A DNA stretch of 64,000 bases. Source: JAHJUB01 sp041653615 [NCBI: Candidatus Ratteibacteria bacterium] (GTDB lineage Bacteria > Ratteibacteria > UBA8468 > MWAK01). How positions within the stretch are numbered: the first letter of the stretch is position 1; each line of letters opens with the position of its first letter. The translations under genes and the position numbers were made by a program. The notes below the pieces were generated by a model. The model had not been told where the DNA came from. It did no database searches and was given only the letters and a program-made list of their open reading frames with translations. The stretch lies in contig JBAZEZ010000001.1 of assembly GCA_041653615.1 (NCBI GenBank), positions 78,979-142,978 on the forward strand, written 5' to 3'. Shown here piece by piece: positions 17,701 through 25,829 of this stretch.

Positions 17701-19540
17701 AAGACGGCCTTAACAAAGGCAGCGCCTGACGCTGCATATTAGAACCCATCAAGGCGCGGTTGGCATCATCGTGTTCCAGGAAAGGAACCAGGGAAGTGGA
17801 AACGCTAACCACCTGGCGGGCGGAGACATCAATGAAATCAACTTTTTCCACCGGAAACTTGGGGAAAATACCGCGGTAGCGGACTAAGACTTCTTTTTCG
17901 ATAATTTTACCGGTTTTGTCTAATTGAGTGCTGGCCGGAGCAATATGGTAATTATCTTCTTCGTCGGCCGAAAGATATTTGATTTCATCCATTACGACGC
18001 CGTTTTTTACAACCCGGTAAGGTGACCGCAGGAAACCGAGTTTATCCACCCGGGCATAGGTAGCCAGCGAAGTAAGAATACCGATATTGCCGCCTTCCGG
18101 AGTTTCAATCGGGCAAATGCGTCCGTAATGGGTGTAGTGAACGTCCCGCACTTCAAACCCGATGCGTTTACGTTCGGAAAATACCCCTTCGCCGATAGCG
18201 GTCAGCCGCCTTTTATGCGTAAGTTCCGCAAGGGGGTTGGTTTGATCCACCAGCTGCGAATAGGGACTTCGGGCAAAAAAGTCTTTGATGGCTGAAGAAA
18301 AGTTGCGGCTGTTCACCAATTCCTGCGGGGTCACTTCTTCCGTTTTAGAAAAATTAAGACGGTCCTGAACCAATCGGGCCAGCCGGGATAGACCAATTTC
18401 CACTTGTTCGGCCACTAATTCTCCGACCATCCGCACCCGCTTGTTGCCCAGATGATCAATATCATCTACCGAATAGATCATCTGCTCGCTATCGGTTTTG
18501 GATTTGGTCTCTACCTGTTTCGCGTCAAGATCACCGGACTCACTGGAAGCGAAATCCTGGTTTTGATACAGCCCGAAAAGATAAGACAGGGTACCGATAA
18601 CATCTTCTTTCTCCAGCACAAGTTCCTGCGAAGAACGTTTTAATTTTTTGTTTAGCTGGCTGCGTCCGGCTTCGGAAAGGCCATAAGTTTCAGGAAAGAA
18701 AAAAAGGTGGGTAAAGAAATCGCCGGCTTTCTTCTTACTGATCGGATCTCCGGGTCGGAAAAGACTGTATATCTCCAACAACGCTTCTTCCTGACCAACC
18801 AGGGGTTTTCGCTCCAAAGTATTCTTCCAGAGTTCGTAACCCTCACCGTTGGCTGTTCCTTTCGGGAAAAATAAATTGGTCAACTCTGTTTTATTGTTAT
18901 ACCCGAGAGCCGAAAAAAAGGTGGAAACGGAAACCTTCTTTTTACCCAGGTGGGCATAAAGAATGTTCCCGCCGTCGGAACGAAATTCCAGCCACATACC
19001 CCGCTTGGAAACGATGCGCGCCGAATATTCCCGCGGGGAAGAATTTTCTTCCTTAAAGTAAACTCCGGGCGAACGCTGGAGACGGGAAATAATAACGCGT
19101 TCCACACCGTTGATAATAAACGTCCCACGTTCGGTCATCAGAGGTATTATGCCTAAAAATACTTCGTGACCGTGTTTTGTTTCCCGCGCCTGGATAAGTT
19201 CACCCTCTTTGGAACGCCTGATGATACGCAGACAAATACGCAGGGCGGAACCGTAGGTTAACCCGGCCAGTTTGCATTCCGCGATCGAATGGGCCGCCGG
19301 TTCTAAAAGATAATATACGTATTCCAGACTTAAGGTACCGTTATTACTGACAATCGGAAAATTTTTTCGAAAAACTCCCTCCAGCCCCTGATCCATCCGC
19401 ACCAATCGGTCCGTACCCTTCTCGGCCGAGGATATTTGGAGAAATTCGTGGTAGGAGTTTAACTGCGCAACTAAAAGATTGGGGATTTCCAATTCTTTAA
19501 AATCTTTCTTGCCACAGTAAAGAGATTCCGCTTTTTTCAT
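11723..19540 (-). CDS. rpoBC: Fused RNA polymerase beta-beta' subunit (RpoB-RpoC)
   Basis: One open frame of 2605 codons encodes both large RNA polymerase subunits. Residues 1 to about 1200 are beta: [17 protein letters not shown] near the start, [19 protein letters not shown] near 460, [16 protein letters not shown] in the active-site region, and [19 protein letters not shown] at its end. After about ten residues, beta' begins at [20 protein letters not shown]. It carries the zinc finger (CACGKY...CDRCGVEV), the catalytic NADFDGDQ near residue 1650, the trigger-loop region near [15 protein letters not shown] and a beta-type insert before the C-terminus. The N-terminal 15-20 residues of normal beta' are missing. 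The last 40 residues are a lysine-rich tail with a 16-residue unit twice (KKHS..KKK...NPLD). The neighbours are those of a normal rpoB-rpoC locus. Fused rpoBC is known in Helicobacter and Wolbachia. Confidence 0.97.
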   Translation of the reverse strand: MKKAESLYCGKKDFKELEIPNLLVAQLNSYHEFLQISSAEKGTDRLVRMDQGLEGVFRKNFPIVSNNGTLSLEYVYYLLEPAAHSIAECKLAGLTYGSALRICLRIIRRSKEGELIQARETKHGHEVFLGIIPLMTERGTFIINGVERVIISRLQRSPGVYFKEENSSPREYSARIVSKRGMWLEFRSDGGNILYAHLGKKKVSVSTFFSALGYNNKTELTNLFFPKGTANGEGYELWKNTLERKPLVGQEEALLEIYSLFRPGDPISKKKAGDFFTHLFFFPETYGLSEAGRSQLNKKLKRSSQELVLEKEDVIGTLSYLFGLYQNQDFASSESGDLDAKQVETKSKTDSEQMIYSVDDIDHLGNKRVRMVGELVAEQVEIGLSRLARLVQDRLNFSKTEEVTPQELVNSRNFSSAIKDFFARSPYSQLVDQTNPLAELTHKRRLTAIGEGVFSERKRIGFEVRDVHYTHYGRICPIETPEGGNIGILTSLATYARVDKLGFLRSPYRVVKNGVVMDEIKYLSADEEDNYHIAPASTQLDKTGKIIEKEVLVRYRGIFPKFPVEKVDFIDVSARQVVSVSTSLVPFLEHDDANRALMGSNMQRQALPLLRPSSPLVKTGIESVVVRDSGVIVKAEEDGVVTYVDGSKIVISAEKNKPGDLETEKTYNLLKFQHLNQDTVFNQRPLVQVGQKIKKGDLISDGPAVDASGQLALGQNVLVAFLPWRGYNFEDAIVLSERLVKDDTFTSIHIKEFEAEARETELGVEEITRDIPNVGEETLANLDEEGIIRVGAHIKPNDILVGKVTPRSETELTPEERLLRVIFGEKAREVDNTSLYAPPGISGIVVDVRKFERVSDKEKSTEEESRRQEEISGVEKRRKDLTDQLLKQAARRVKEILPQQKIKEKPSLSVLLSLKTPNLEKQKALNSLCGTLEKRLEEIKKEAKREIQHIKQGDELGTDVVRKVVVQVAIKKPVSVGDKMSGRHGNKGVIARIVPQEDLPFLPDGTPVDVVLNPLGVPSRMNVGQILETHLGWAAKSLGFSVQTPIFNSASEEQISGLLLKAGLPADGKIQLYDGVTGNPFDVKTTCGYIYMMKLYHLADDKIHARSVGSYSLVTQQPLGGRAQFGGQRFGEMEVWALEGYGASNILQEILTVKSDDIQGRKKVYENIVKDRDFDYYQSPESFNVLMSELKGLGFDIKLVKKTGEKEAVSISLASPEVVKSSSHGEIKKPETINYRTFKAEKDGLFCEKIFGPVKDWECACGKYKKVKYRGIVCDRCGVEVTTSDVRRTRAGHIPLAACVSYVWIFKSLSNWMGTLLDMSQNHLELVLYFERYLVLDPADSPHRVKDLITEKEYRETLVKFPKLKAEIGALAIKELLQNINLEKEKDVLQKELSKVRSSQGQRRAIIKKLKIVDGLLRTNTKPEWMITDVIPVIPPDLRPLLPLEGGRFATSDLNDLYQRIINRNNRLKRLLKLHAPDIIIRNEKRMLQEAVDALFDNGRHGPQVLGRNSRPLKSLADTLRGKQGRFRQNLLGKRVDYSGRAVVVVGPDLKLSECGLPKHMALELFAPFILRELRRREYVHTISSAKRALERNDPEVWEILEDVTRNHPILLNRQPTLHRLSIQAFYPRLIEENVIKLHPLVCTAFNADFDGDQMAVHVPLSVEAQMEAQLILNASTHVFSPSSGKPIINLSREALLGCYYLTLKNNTLSPDGGKFAVYAGVDEVLRKLDAEYLSYHQPVRVRMNGAIVETTPGRILFNELLPGGMEYHDNLVDGKILGRMIKEIYNRFGYEKTAQFLDRAKDVGFQIATRSGLTIGIRDLAVPKDKKELVETTAKEVHRIESDYRKGIITEGERYHKVVDTWTSCTSRLSEHLFASLKNDLENKFLINPIYLMVQSGARGNKQQVTQLMAMRGLMTRPTKKITGGIGEIIESPVIANFREGLTVMEYFISTHGGRKGLVDTALKTSNAGYLSRRLVDVSQDMVISIDDCQTNSGVMVTPVWDGERLMVPLGDRIIGRVAVDRIVDIVNDEVIVESNELITEKIAARIEEMGIEKFRIRSVLTCKAPRGLCQKCYGWNLTTGKMVEIGEAVGIVAAQSIGEPGTQLTLRTFHIGGTASRIVGETEVKVRQQKDIKQKKEAVNYTVKFQGLFSAVNRLGQTVVLNRGAKLALIDERGREVEHYLAQVGDILQVKDGDIVHSKTRDKEATSLLKRDPYMLPIVAQKSGVASYEGLKLGVTFKEELDEVSKHSHKVIISHKEDIAPVVVVRDSAGNKIDSHYLPVDTHPMVEDGQKVLAGDNLARIPRRLTGRVQDITGGLPRIAELFEARRPKNPAILSEIDGKISTEINEKNQRVVKISSVVSDLVKSYLIPFDKHLLVSDGSYVQVGEKLTEGAVDLDDLLRIGGEHKVHEYLLNEIQSVYRLEGVALNDKHIEIVIRQMLSRVRIEKPGDTLFLEGEAISRVRATRENERIEADGGQQATLQPLVMGITRVALASESFISAASFQETLRVLTDAALMGVDDPLLGIKENVILGRLIPAGTGFFLRTVRENRMKDKELESLNGESGDKKHSVAKKKEPKNPLDIETDTKKHSDSKKKGKINPLDA

Positions 19541-19565
19541 ATTTTAAATTTGTTCGAATTAAAGC

Positions 19566-19594
19566 ATTATAAGGGGCAACCTTCGAAAAGGTCA
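19566..19594 (-). promoter_or_regulatory. Possible internal promoter for rpoBC
   Basis: A perfect TATAAT lies on the minus strand at 19571-19566, 25 bases before the rpoBC start. The -35 region TGACCT is weak. It would let rpoBC be transcribed separately from rplJL. The remaining part of the 200-base gap (to 19743) holds small palindromes. Confidence 0.35.
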
Positions 19595-19743
19595 CGTGCA
19601 AAACTGATTCTAAAGACCGTAAAACACGCGAAACCCGTATCGGCGTACTGCCTTCTACGGGACAGGTTAAACCGCGCCTTCGCTAAAGTTTACCCCGCCG
19701 TAGCCTTGGCGTAGGCGGACTTCGACGGGACACAGCCCGGCCC

Positions 19744-20142
19744 CTACTTTAATTCTACCTTGGCACCCACCGCCTCTAACTTCTTCTTGATGTCTTCTGC
19801 TTCCTCCTTGCTGGCGTTCTCTTTAACGGGCTTGGGCACCGCCTCTACCAAATCTTTGGATTCCTTAAGACCCAGGTTGGTAATCGCTCTTACTTCCTTG
19901 ATTACCGGAATCTTGTTGGGACCCACGTCGGAAAGGATTACGGTAAAAGTCGTCTTCTCCTCGGCGGCAGCCGGCGCGGCCCCGGATGCGTCCGTCGCGG
20001 CAGCACCGGCCGGAACCGCCATCATCGCGCTCACGCCAAACTTTTCTTCCAGCAACTTGGTCAGTTCGGACAACTCAAGCACGGAAAGACTGGCAATCGC
20101 TGAAACTAATTCTTCTTTCCCCATTTTTGCTCCTTCAGCCAT
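19744..20142 (-). CDS. rplL: 50S ribosomal protein L7/L12
   Basis: About 132 residues (126 if started at the second ATG, which also has a GAAGGAG in front). It has the N-terminal helical dimer domain ([19 protein letters not shown]), an alanine-rich hinge and the conserved C-terminal [20 protein letters not shown] and [21 protein letters not shown]7/L12 forms the ribosomal stalk and recruits translation factors such as the EF-Tu encoded in the same operon. It follows rplJ as usual. Confidence 0.96.
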   Translation of the reverse strand: MAEGAKMGKEELVSAIASLSVLELSELTKLLEEKFGVSAMMAVPAGAAATDASGAAPAAAEEKTTFTVILSDVGPNKIPVIKEVRAITNLGLKESKDLVEAVPKPVKENASKEEAEDIKKKLEAVGAKVELK

Positions 20143-20179
20143 TTTTGTCTCCTTTTTGTAATTCCCTTAATAATTAATA

Positions 20180-20274
20180 GGACGCTGATTTTCGCAGATT
20201 ACCGCAGATAAAAGATTTTGTTTAAGAACTGTTTTCAATCCTTAATCCGGTTGTTTCTGCGTACATCTGCGTCC
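20180..20274. repeat. GGACGCAGAT-type palindromic repeat, copy 1
   Basis: Inverted arms GGACGCTGATTTTCGCAGAT at the left and TGCGTACATCTGCGTCC at the right enclose about 60 bases. The same arms occur at 30703-30835, and a half copy at about 22109-22127. It separates rplL from rplJ; I see no attenuator there. Confidence 0.7.
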
Positions 20275-20295
20275 AAAAATAAATTCCTAGGCAGT

Positions 20296-20814
20296 TCAAT
20301 TATCCTTCTCGGCGATTTGCTTCAAGACAGACGCGAACTTCTGCGGCACCGCCTTCAGGGTGAAAAGAAATTGAGAGATGGGACCTGATACTCCGGCGCA
20401 AAGTCGGGACAGGATAACTTCCCGATTGGGCAGTTTTGCCAAGCGCTCCAACTGCGCCCGGGAAATAACCGCGCCGTTTTGATACCCCCCCCGGAAAACC
20501 AGAGGAACCGCCTTTTCCTTATTAAAACCATAGATTGCCTTAATAAGGGAAACTTCATCCTTGCCGGAAAACAGGATGATGCCGGTTGGGCCGGCAATTA
20601 AATTCTCGGTTTCGGGAAAATCAAGTCCTTCCAGCGCCCGTTGGAAAAAAGTGTTTTTGACTACCTTGAAAACACCTTCGGATTTCTTCACGGCGCTCCG
20701 GAATATAGTCATCTCCGTCACCGCCACACCCGAAAAACCTACAAAAATAATAAATTGGGCTTCTTTTATTTTCCCGCGCAGTGATTCTACCGCGGCAATC
20801 TTCTCTGCTTTCAT
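20296..20814 (-). CDS. rplJ: 50S ribosomal protein L10
   Basis: 172 residues with the L10 pattern: KIAAVESLRGKIKEAQFIIF, MTIFRSAVKKSEGVFKVVKN, GPTGIILFSGKDEV and AQLERLAKLPNREVILSRL. L10 anchors the L7/L12 dimers on 23S rRNA and usually represses its own operon by binding its leader. The leader between rplA and rplJ is only 24 bases here, so that classical control is not obvious. Confidence 0.96.
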   Translation of the reverse strand: MKAEKIAAVESLRGKIKEAQFIIFVGFSGVAVTEMTIFRSAVKKSEGVFKVVKNTFFQRALEGLDFPETENLIAGPTGIILFSGKDEVSLIKAIYGFNKEKAVPLVFRGGYQNGAVISRAQLERLAKLPNREVILSRLCAGVSGPISQFLFTLKAVPQKFASVLKQIAEKDN

Positions 20815-20838
20815 CGTTTTTTTTGGGTAATCTTATTG

Positions 20839-21519
20839 TTAAATCTTAATAATTAGCGAAGGGCCCATCGTCGTGCTGAGGTAGGCCCGTTTCAAAAACT
20901 GTCCCTTGACCGCGCTAGGCGCGGCGGCGTTAATAGCATCCAGGGCCGATTTCAAATTTTCGGAAAGCGCCTGCTCTTCAAAAGATATTTTCCCGATGGG
21001 AAGATGCACATTGCCGCCCTTATCCATTCTAAATTCCACGCGACCGGCTTTTAATTCCTTGATAGTCTGCCCAATTGTAGTCGTAACTGTACCGTTTTTC
21101 GGGCTGGGCATCAATCCGCGCGGTCCCAAAATCTTCCCCAGCCGGGCTACATCTTTCAAACAATCCGGAGTGGTAATTGCCACGTCAAAATCGGTCCAAC
21201 CTCCGGAAATTTTGGCGATGTATTCATCAACACCCGCGAAATCGGCGCCGGCTTCCGTTGCCTCAACCGCCTGTGCTTCCTTAACCAAAGCCAGTATCCG
21301 CACCTTTTTGCCGGTTCCGTGTGGGAGCGCCGCCGTACCCCTCACCACTAATTCGCCTTTCTTGAGGTCTACTCCAAGCCGACAGGCAAGTTCCACGGTT
21401 TCGTCAAATTTAACGGCTTTAACTCCCTTTAGGGCAGCGATTGCCTCCGCGCCGGAATAAATCTTCTCCGGTTCCACCTTTTTACTTCCTTCCTGGTAAC
21501 GCTTCGAATACTTTTTCAT
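20839..21519 (-). CDS. rplA: 50S ribosomal protein L1
   Basis: 226 residues with the L1 signatures FDETVELACRLGVDLKKGE, LPHGTGKKVRILALVK and LGPRGLMPSPKNGTVT. L1 binds 23S rRNA at the exit side and often represses the rplKA operon. I start at the ATG at 21519, because the frame would otherwise open with a TTG lying on the GGAG ribosome-binding site. Confidence 0.96.
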   Translation of the reverse strand: MKKYSKRYQEGSKKVEPEKIYSGAEAIAALKGVKAVKFDETVELACRLGVDLKKGELVVRGTAALPHGTGKKVRILALVKEAQAVEATEAGADFAGVDEYIAKISGGWTDFDVAITTPDCLKDVARLGKILGPRGLMPSPKNGTVTTTIGQTIKELKAGRVEFRMDKGGNVHLPIGKISFEEQALSENLKSALDAINAAAPSAVKGQFLKRAYLSTTMGPSLIIKI

Positions 21520-21558
21520 AATCTCCAAGACCCTTCACAAATTCCGTCTTCTTAAACT

Positions 21559-21668
21559 TTAACCGCAGAGAACGCGGAGTACGCAGAGAATTACTTAAAG
21601 ATTATCAATTATTATCTTGTTCTTTCCTTCGCTTCGTTACTACGTACCTCTTTGCGAACTCGCAGTGT
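21559..21668. repeat. Inverted repeat between rplK and rplA
   Basis: AACCGCAGAGAACGCGGAGT and CGCAGAG on the left, and CCTCTTTGCGAACTCGCAGTG on the right, form long imperfect arms around an AT-rich middle. It resembles, but is not identical to, the GGACGCAGAT family. No gene is visible here. Confidence 0.55.
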
Positions 21669-21676
21669 ATCTTTTC

Positions 21677-22099
21677 TTATTTCACTTCTAAACCCATGCT
21701 CCGCGCCGTTCCCTCAATAATCTTAACCGCTGCTTCCAGTTTATCGGCATTCAAATCAATCATCTTTATCCGGGCAATTTCCGCAACCTGCTCCCGGGTA
21801 ACGCTGCCGACCACTTCTTTTCCGGCCGTTCCGCTGCCTTTTGCCAAACTGGCGGCTTTCTTCAAAAGATCTGATGCCGGCGGAGTCTTTATTTTATAAG
21901 TAAAAGAACGGTCCTCATAAATAGTGATAACCGCCGGAAAGATGGTTCCTTCCTTACCGCGGGTTGCTTCGTTGTAAGACTTGCAAAACTCCATAATATT
22001 AACTCCGTGCGGACCCAAGGCTGTTCCTACCGGCGGCGCCGGGGTTGCCTGTCCGGCCGGGAGCTGTAATTTGACAACCGTTTTTATTTTTTTCGCCAT
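21677..22099 (-). CDS. rplK: 50S ribosomal protein L11
   Basis: 140 residues with the L11 signatures [48 protein letters not shown] and a C-terminal RNA-binding domain ending [13 protein letters not shown]11 forms the GTPase-associated centre with 23S rRNA. It lies 50 bases downstream of nusG. Confidence 0.97.
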   Translation of the reverse strand: MAKKIKTVVKLQLPAGQATPAPPVGTALGPHGVNIMEFCKSYNEATRGKEGTIFPAVITIYEDRSFTYKIKTPPASDLLKKAASLAKGSGTAGKEVVGSVTREQVAEIARIKMIDLNADKLEAAVKIIEGTARSMGLEVK

Positions 22100-22149
22100 A
22101 AATTAATTGAACGCTGATTTTCGCAAATAAAAATTGTAGTTGTCGGAAA

Positions 22150-22671
22150 TTAAACCTTTTCGACCTGCCACATATCCAACTCAACCATGGTAGACCGACC
22201 GAAAATAGAAACGCTTACCTTGATTTTCTCCTTATCCAAGATAACTTCCTCCACCAAACCGGCAAAATTAAGGAACGGGCCTTCTCTAATTTCAACCCGG
22301 TCACCCTTGTTAAACTCAAACCGGGGAGCCGGCTTTTCTTTTCTTTCTTCCACCAGAGAAAAAATGTTAGCCACTTCATTCTCCGAAAGAGAGTCGGGAC
22401 TGGCGTCACTACCCAGCACATCCAGCACGCCGGGCAATTTCCGAATGCTATGGATAATCTCTTTTGAGGGTTCAACCTCTACCATGATATATCCGGGCAT
22501 AAGAAATTGTGTTTTGCTCTCCTTCTTACCTTCTTTAACGTCCTGCACCTGTTCCGTCGGCAGGAGAATCTGCTTTACGCTTTCCGGAAATTCCATCTGC
22601 AAATTTTCCAGAAAACGTTTTACCTTTTTTTCGTGATTGCTGCGTATGTGAAGAACATACCAGTTAGCCAT
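22150..22671 (-). CDS. nusG: Transcription termination/antitermination factor NusG
   Basis: 173 residues. The NGN domain begins MANWYVLHIRSNHEKKVKRF and contains FLMPGYIMVEVEP; the C-terminal KOW domain has GDRVEIREGPFLNFAGLVEE and the final TMVELDMWQVEKV. NusG rides on RNA polymerase and links it to Rho or the ribosome. It lies three bases downstream of secE, as in most bacteria. The protein should contact the beta' clamp of the fused polymerase encoded nearby. Confidence 0.96.
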   Translation of the reverse strand: MANWYVLHIRSNHEKKVKRFLENLQMEFPESVKQILLPTEQVQDVKEGKKESKTQFLMPGYIMVEVEPSKEIIHSIRKLPGVLDVLGSDASPDSLSENEVANIFSLVEERKEKPAPRFEFNKGDRVEIREGPFLNFAGLVEEVILDKEKIKVSVSIFGRSTMVELDMWQVEKV

Positions 22672-22674
22672 AGA

Positions 22675-22875
22675 TTAAAATTTGCTCAGAAAAACTTGAA
22701 CTATTTTTGAAAATACGGCGTCTATAATTCCGGCAAACAACGCCAGCATGATTGTCAGCGCCAATACAAAAAATATCAATTGCTTTAAAACCGTTTTTTT
22801 AGGCCAGGATATCCGGCGAAACTCCAGTTTAACCCCATCGAAATATTCCTTGAGTCCCTGGAGTATTTTATTCAT
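22675..22875 (-). CDS. secE: Preprotein translocase subunit SecE
   Basis: 66 residues: the amphipathic helix GLKEYFDGVKLEFRRISWPK with the conserved FRRISWP motif, and one membrane helix (QLIFFVLALTIMLALFAGII). SecE clamps the SecY channel. Its position immediately before nusG confirms the call. Confidence 0.95.
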   Translation of the reverse strand: MNKILQGLKEYFDGVKLEFRRISWPKKTVLKQLIFFVLALTIMLALFAGIIDAVFSKIVQVFLSKF

Positions 22876-22914
22876 AAATTTAAGCTTTTATCCCGCGGTC
22901 AGTGCGCCTCGCAT

Positions 22915-22954
22915 TTCGACTCCCCTTGTCAAGCTGCAGGCCTGGAGGGAGTCG
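22915..22954. repeat. 40-bp direct repeat carrying the 3' end of tRNA-Trp, copy 1
   Basis: This copy is identical to 23035-23074, which covers the T-arm and acceptor end of tRNA-Trp plus 22 bases downstream of it. The unit itself is an inverted repeat (CGACTCCC and GGGGAGTCG on the minus strand). The copy has no other tRNA part. Confidence 0.85.
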
Positions 22955-23034
22955 GCGGTCTCACTTCAATACGTTCGACTCGGCCCCCCGCTGGTATTGC
23001 TTCCTAATCGGTCGCAATACCTTACTTCGCTCCG

Positions 23035-23074
23035 TTCGACTCCCCTTGTCAAGCTGCAGGCCTGGAGGGAGTCG
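23035..23074. repeat. 40-bp direct repeat, copy 2 (overlaps tRNA-Trp 3' end)
   Basis: The second copy of the 40-bp unit, 120 bases from the first. Bases 23057-23074 are the 3' part of tRNA-Trp; the remainder lies downstream of the tRNA on the minus strand. Confidence 0.85.
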
Positions 23075-23129
23075 AACCCCCAACCTACGGATTTGGAATC
23101 CGTTGCTCTGCCAATTGAGCTACAGGCCT
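23057..23129 (-). tRNA. tRNA-Trp (anticodon CCA)
   Basis: All four arms can be drawn on the minus strand: acceptor AGGCCTG with CAGGCCT, D-arm GCTC...GAGC, anticodon stem ACGGA/TCCGT around the loop TTCCAAA (anticodon CCA), and T-arm GGGGG/CCCTC with TTCGACT. The discriminator base is G, as usual for tRNA-Trp. CCA is not encoded. It lies between rpmG and secE, its common place in bacterial tuf-secE-nusG operons. Confidence 0.96.
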
Positions 23130-23171
23130 AAAATCAAGGCGCAGAGGCACAAAGTTATAAGAGACAAAAGG

Positions 23172-23240
23172 AAAGCAAGTTCGGCACTTACACGTACTTG
23201 GTTCTTAAATTACTACGCAACCCGGTGCCTAACTTGCTTT
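23172..23240. repeat. 16-bp inverted repeat between rpmG and tRNA-Trp
   Basis: AAAGCAAGTTCGGCAC (23172-23187) and GTGCCTAACTTGCTTT (23225-23240) pair with one mismatch around a 37-base loop. It could be an RNA-processing hairpin freeing the tRNA, or another repeat. On the plus strand a run of six T ends it. Confidence 0.5.
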
Positions 23241-23272
23241 TTTGCCGCATCTTTAACCTTGCGCGCCTAACC

Positions 23273-23422
23273 TCACTTGATTTCCTTATGCAGAGCATGC
23301 TTACGGCAAGTTGGGCAATATTTTTTCAGTTCCACCTTCTCTTTGTGAAGTTTCTTGTTCTTGGTGGAATTATAATTACGGCGCTTGCAATCCTGACACG
23401 CCAGCGTAATCAGTTCTCTCAT
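23273..23422 (-). CDS. rpmG: 50S ribosomal protein L33
   Basis: A 49-residue protein reading [17 protein letters not shown] at the start and [17 protein letters not shown] at the end, with the two CxxC pairs (CQDC, CPTC) of zinc-binding L33. It was found by translating the gap between tuf and tRNA-Trp, where L33 is expected. L33 sits near the E site of the large subunit. Confidence 0.96.
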   Translation of the reverse strand: MRELITLACQDCKRRNYNSTKNKKLHKEKVELKKYCPTCRKHALHKEIK

Positions 23423-23491
23423 TTTTGTTGTTTTAACAGAACCGAGCAAGTCCGATTAAAAATATCTAATCTAATAAGGCAATCTCGGTAA

Positions 23492-24697
23492 TTACTCCAA
23501 AACTTCCGTTACCGCGCCCGCTCCGACGGTGTGACCGCCTTCCCTGATAGCGAAGCGCTGCCCCTTCTCCATCGCGATGGGGGCAATCAGTTTTACCTCA
23601 AGCTTGGCGTTATCCCCGGGTATGATCATCTCCACTCCCTGTGAAAGGGTGATGGAACCGGTGACATCGGTGGTCCGGAAGAAGAACTGGGGGCGGTAGT
23701 TGGTAAAGAACGGGGTGTGACGGCCGCCCTCGTCTTTGGAAAGAACATACACCTGGGCGTTGAAGCGGGTATGGGGCGTGATGGAACCGGGGGCGGCCAC
23801 TACCTGGCCGCGGCGGACTTCATCCTTCTCCACTCCGCGCAGGAGCGCTCCGGCGTTGTCGCCGGCCACGGCTTCGTCCAGTGTCTTGCGGAACATCTCC
23901 AGTCCGGTAACCACGCTCTTTTTAATCTGGGGGGTAAGACCGACAATCTCCACTTCGTCCCCTACCTTGACTTTGCCCCGTTCCACTCTGCCGGTGGCAA
24001 CCGTGCCCCGGCCGGTGATGGTAAAGACATCTTCCACGGAAAGCAGGAAGGGCTTATCGATATCGCGGACCGGGTCCGGGATGTAGGAATCGACCGCGTC
24101 CATCAGCTGCAGGATGGGGCCGCACTTGGGACATTCCTTCTTGGCGCAGCCGCAGGACAGGGCCTCGGTGGCGCTGCCTTTAATAATCGGGATTACGTCT
24201 CCGGGAAATTCGTATTTGTTGAGCAGGTCCCGGATTTCCAGTTCGACGATTTCCAGCAGGTCCTTATCGGTTACCTGGTCGGTCTTGTTCATGAAGACCA
24301 CGATGGCCGGAACCCCGACCTGGCGGGCCAGAAGGATGTGCTCCCGGGTCTGGGGCATGGCTCCGTCAGCGGCCGAAACAACCAGGATGGCTCCGTCCAT
24401 CTGGGCGGCGCCGGTAATCATGTTTTTGATATAGTCGGCGTGGCCGGGACAATCGATGTGGGCGTAGTGGCGCTTGGCCGTCTGGTACTCCACGTGGCAG
24501 ATGTTGATGGTCAGGCCGCGCTCTTTCTCTTCCGGGGCCCGGTCAATATCTTCGTACTTCAAGAAAGAAGCCTGGCCCGTTTTCGAAAGAGTGAGAGTGA
24601 TGGCGCTGGTGAGGGTGGTCTTGCCGTGGTCAACGTGTCCGACGGTACCGATGTTTACGTGGGGCTTTCCGCCGCGTTCAAACTTTTCCTTGGCCAT
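23492..24697 (-). CDS. tuf: Elongation factor Tu
   Basis: 401 residues with all GTPase motifs: GHVDHGKT near residue 19, DCPGHADY near 83, NKTDQ near 138 and GSA near 175, then domains 2 and 3 ending [18 protein letters not shown]-Tu brings aminoacyl-tRNA to the ribosome. Unusual is a cysteine-rich stretch [20 protein letters not shown] at about 179-198, at the end of the G domain, where most EF-Tu proteins have an acidic loop. Four cysteines in CxCx4CxxC spacing could hold zinc. It begins the operon after tRNA-Thr; a strong GGAGG precedes the ATG. Confidence 0.97.
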   Translation of the reverse strand: MAKEKFERGGKPHVNIGTVGHVDHGKTTLTSAITLTLSKTGQASFLKYEDIDRAPEEKERGLTINICHVEYQTAKRHYAHIDCPGHADYIKNMITGAAQMDGAILVVSAADGAMPQTREHILLARQVGVPAIVVFMNKTDQVTDKDLLEIVELEIRDLLNKYEFPGDVIPIIKGSATEALSCGCAKKECPKCGPILQLMDAVDSYIPDPVRDIDKPFLLSVEDVFTITGRGTVATGRVERGKVKVGDEVEIVGLTPQIKKSVVTGLEMFRKTLDEAVAGDNAGALLRGVEKDEVRRGQVVAAPGSITPHTRFNAQVYVLSKDEGGRHTPFFTNYRPQFFFRTTDVTGSITLSQGVEMIIPGDNAKLEVKLIAPIAMEKGQRFAIREGGHTVGAGAVTEVLE

Positions 24698-24796
24698 AAA
24701 TTACCTCCGGTTGCGCAAAAATAACATATTCCAGCGTTAATCAAATTAACCGAACCGAGCAAGCTCGGCAATTACAATTTTCTGTTTCGCGTGCCG

Positions 24797-24869
24797 AGCC
24801 CACGACCGGAATCGAACCGGTGACCTCATGCTTACCATGCATGTGCTCTACCGACTGAGCTACATGGGC
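24797..24869 (-). tRNA. tRNA-Thr (anticodon GGT)
   Basis: On the minus strand the acceptor arms GCCCATG and CGTGGGC, D-arm GCTC...GAGC, anticodon stem CATGC/GCATG around loop ATGGTAA (anticodon GGT) and T-arm CCGG...CCGG are complete. The discriminator base is T. CCA is not encoded. It stands at the head of the tuf operon. Confidence 0.95.
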
Positions 24870-24916
24870 ATAAAGTGTAAAAGTCTACAAGTTACCAATA
24901 GTGAATTAAGACAAAA

Positions 24917-24922
24917 ATTATA
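24917..24922 (-). promoter_or_regulatory. -10 box for the tRNA-Thr/tuf operon
   Basis: A perfect TATAAT on the minus strand lies about 48 bases before tRNA-Thr in a very AT-rich gap. No good -35 box is at the right distance. It is the best promoter candidate for the long translation operon. Confidence 0.4.
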
Positions 24923-24947
24923 TAATGGGAAAAACTATTATTATAAA

Positions 24948-25826
24948 TCAAATTTTAGTTTTGGTCAAGTCTTTTTGCAAATTCACCAAATCCGGAGGCA
25001 ACGGCGCATCAAAAAAAAGCATGCGTTCCTGACGCGGATGACGAAAAGAAAGTCCGGCGGCATGCAGGGCCTGCCGTCCGACCAGTTGATCGAGCGGACT
25101 CGCTTTCCCGTAACGTTTGTCTCCGATAATGGAAAACCCTAAAAAATCAAGAACGACGCGAATCTGGTGCGTCCGGCCGGTCCGGGGAAAAACCTCCACC
25201 AAAGAAGCGGTCGGGTAAAGTTCTTTAACTTTAATCAAAGTCTGGCTTTCTTTGCCATCCTGAAACGCAACACCAATCCGCATCCAATCGCCTCTTTTAT
25301 GTCCCAGAGGAAGAGCTATTTCTTGTTCCGTCCAGGGAATAACGCCCCTTACAAACGCCAGATACTTCTTCTTAACGCGACGCAACCGAAATTCATCGCT
25401 TAAAAACCGGTGGCTGAAATCATTCTTGGCCACCACCATTAAACCGCTGGTTTCTTTGTCCAAGCGGTGCACAATACCGGGCCGCAAAGTACCGGCAATC
25501 GCCGAAAGGTCTTTTAAACAATACAGCAAAGCGTTAACCACTGTTCCGGAAGTAACCTGACCGTACGGATGACAAACCAGGCCGGCCGGTTTATTGATTA
25601 CAACCAAATCTTCGTCTTGATAAATGATTTCTAAAGAAATTTCTTCCGGAGGAACCGCTAATTTAACCGGAGACGGCCAGTTAATCCGAATGATATCTTT
25701 TTCGTCAGCCGGCTGGTTTTTTTTTACCGGACGTCCCGCTATCGTAACCTGGCCTTCTTCAATCAACTTCTGAATATACTGCCGTGAAACCTGATGTTTT
25801 TCGCTCAGAAACTTATCCAACCTCAT
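24948..25826 (-). CDS. rluD: RluD-family 23S rRNA pseudouridine synthase
   Basis: 292 residues. An N-terminal S4 RNA-binding domain (MRLDKFLSE...SRQYIQKLIEEGQVTIAG) precedes the catalytic domain, with IVHRLDKETSGLMVVAK near residue 120; the Asp in HRLD is the nucleophile. RTGRTHQIRVVLDFLGFSIIGD completes the family pattern. RluD-type enzymes modify helix 69 of 23S rRNA; whether this one is RluD or RluC is not certain. It follows the acyl-CoA dehydrogenase gene after three bases. Confidence 0.88.
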   Translation of the reverse strand: MRLDKFLSEKHQVSRQYIQKLIEEGQVTIAGRPVKKNQPADEKDIIRINWPSPVKLAVPPEEISLEIIYQDEDLVVINKPAGLVCHPYGQVTSGTVVNALLYCLKDLSAIAGTLRPGIVHRLDKETSGLMVVAKNDFSHRFLSDEFRLRRVKKKYLAFVRGVIPWTEQEIALPLGHKRGDWMRIGVAFQDGKESQTLIKVKELYPTASLVEVFPRTGRTHQIRVVLDFLGFSIIGDKRYGKASPLDQLVGRQALHAAGLSFRHPRQERMLFFDAPLPPDLVNLQKDLTKTKI

Positions 25827-25829
25827 TTC

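Noticed and set aside
19541-19743. L10-type autoregulatory leader or attenuator before rpoBC
   Set aside because: Only small palindromes of dispersed families and a -10-like box are seen; no terminator followed by a T run.
23717-24724. A 335-codon open frame on the plus strand across tuf
   Set aside because: It is the antisense of highly conserved EF-Tu codons, glycine- and valine-rich as expected for a shadow of biased codons.
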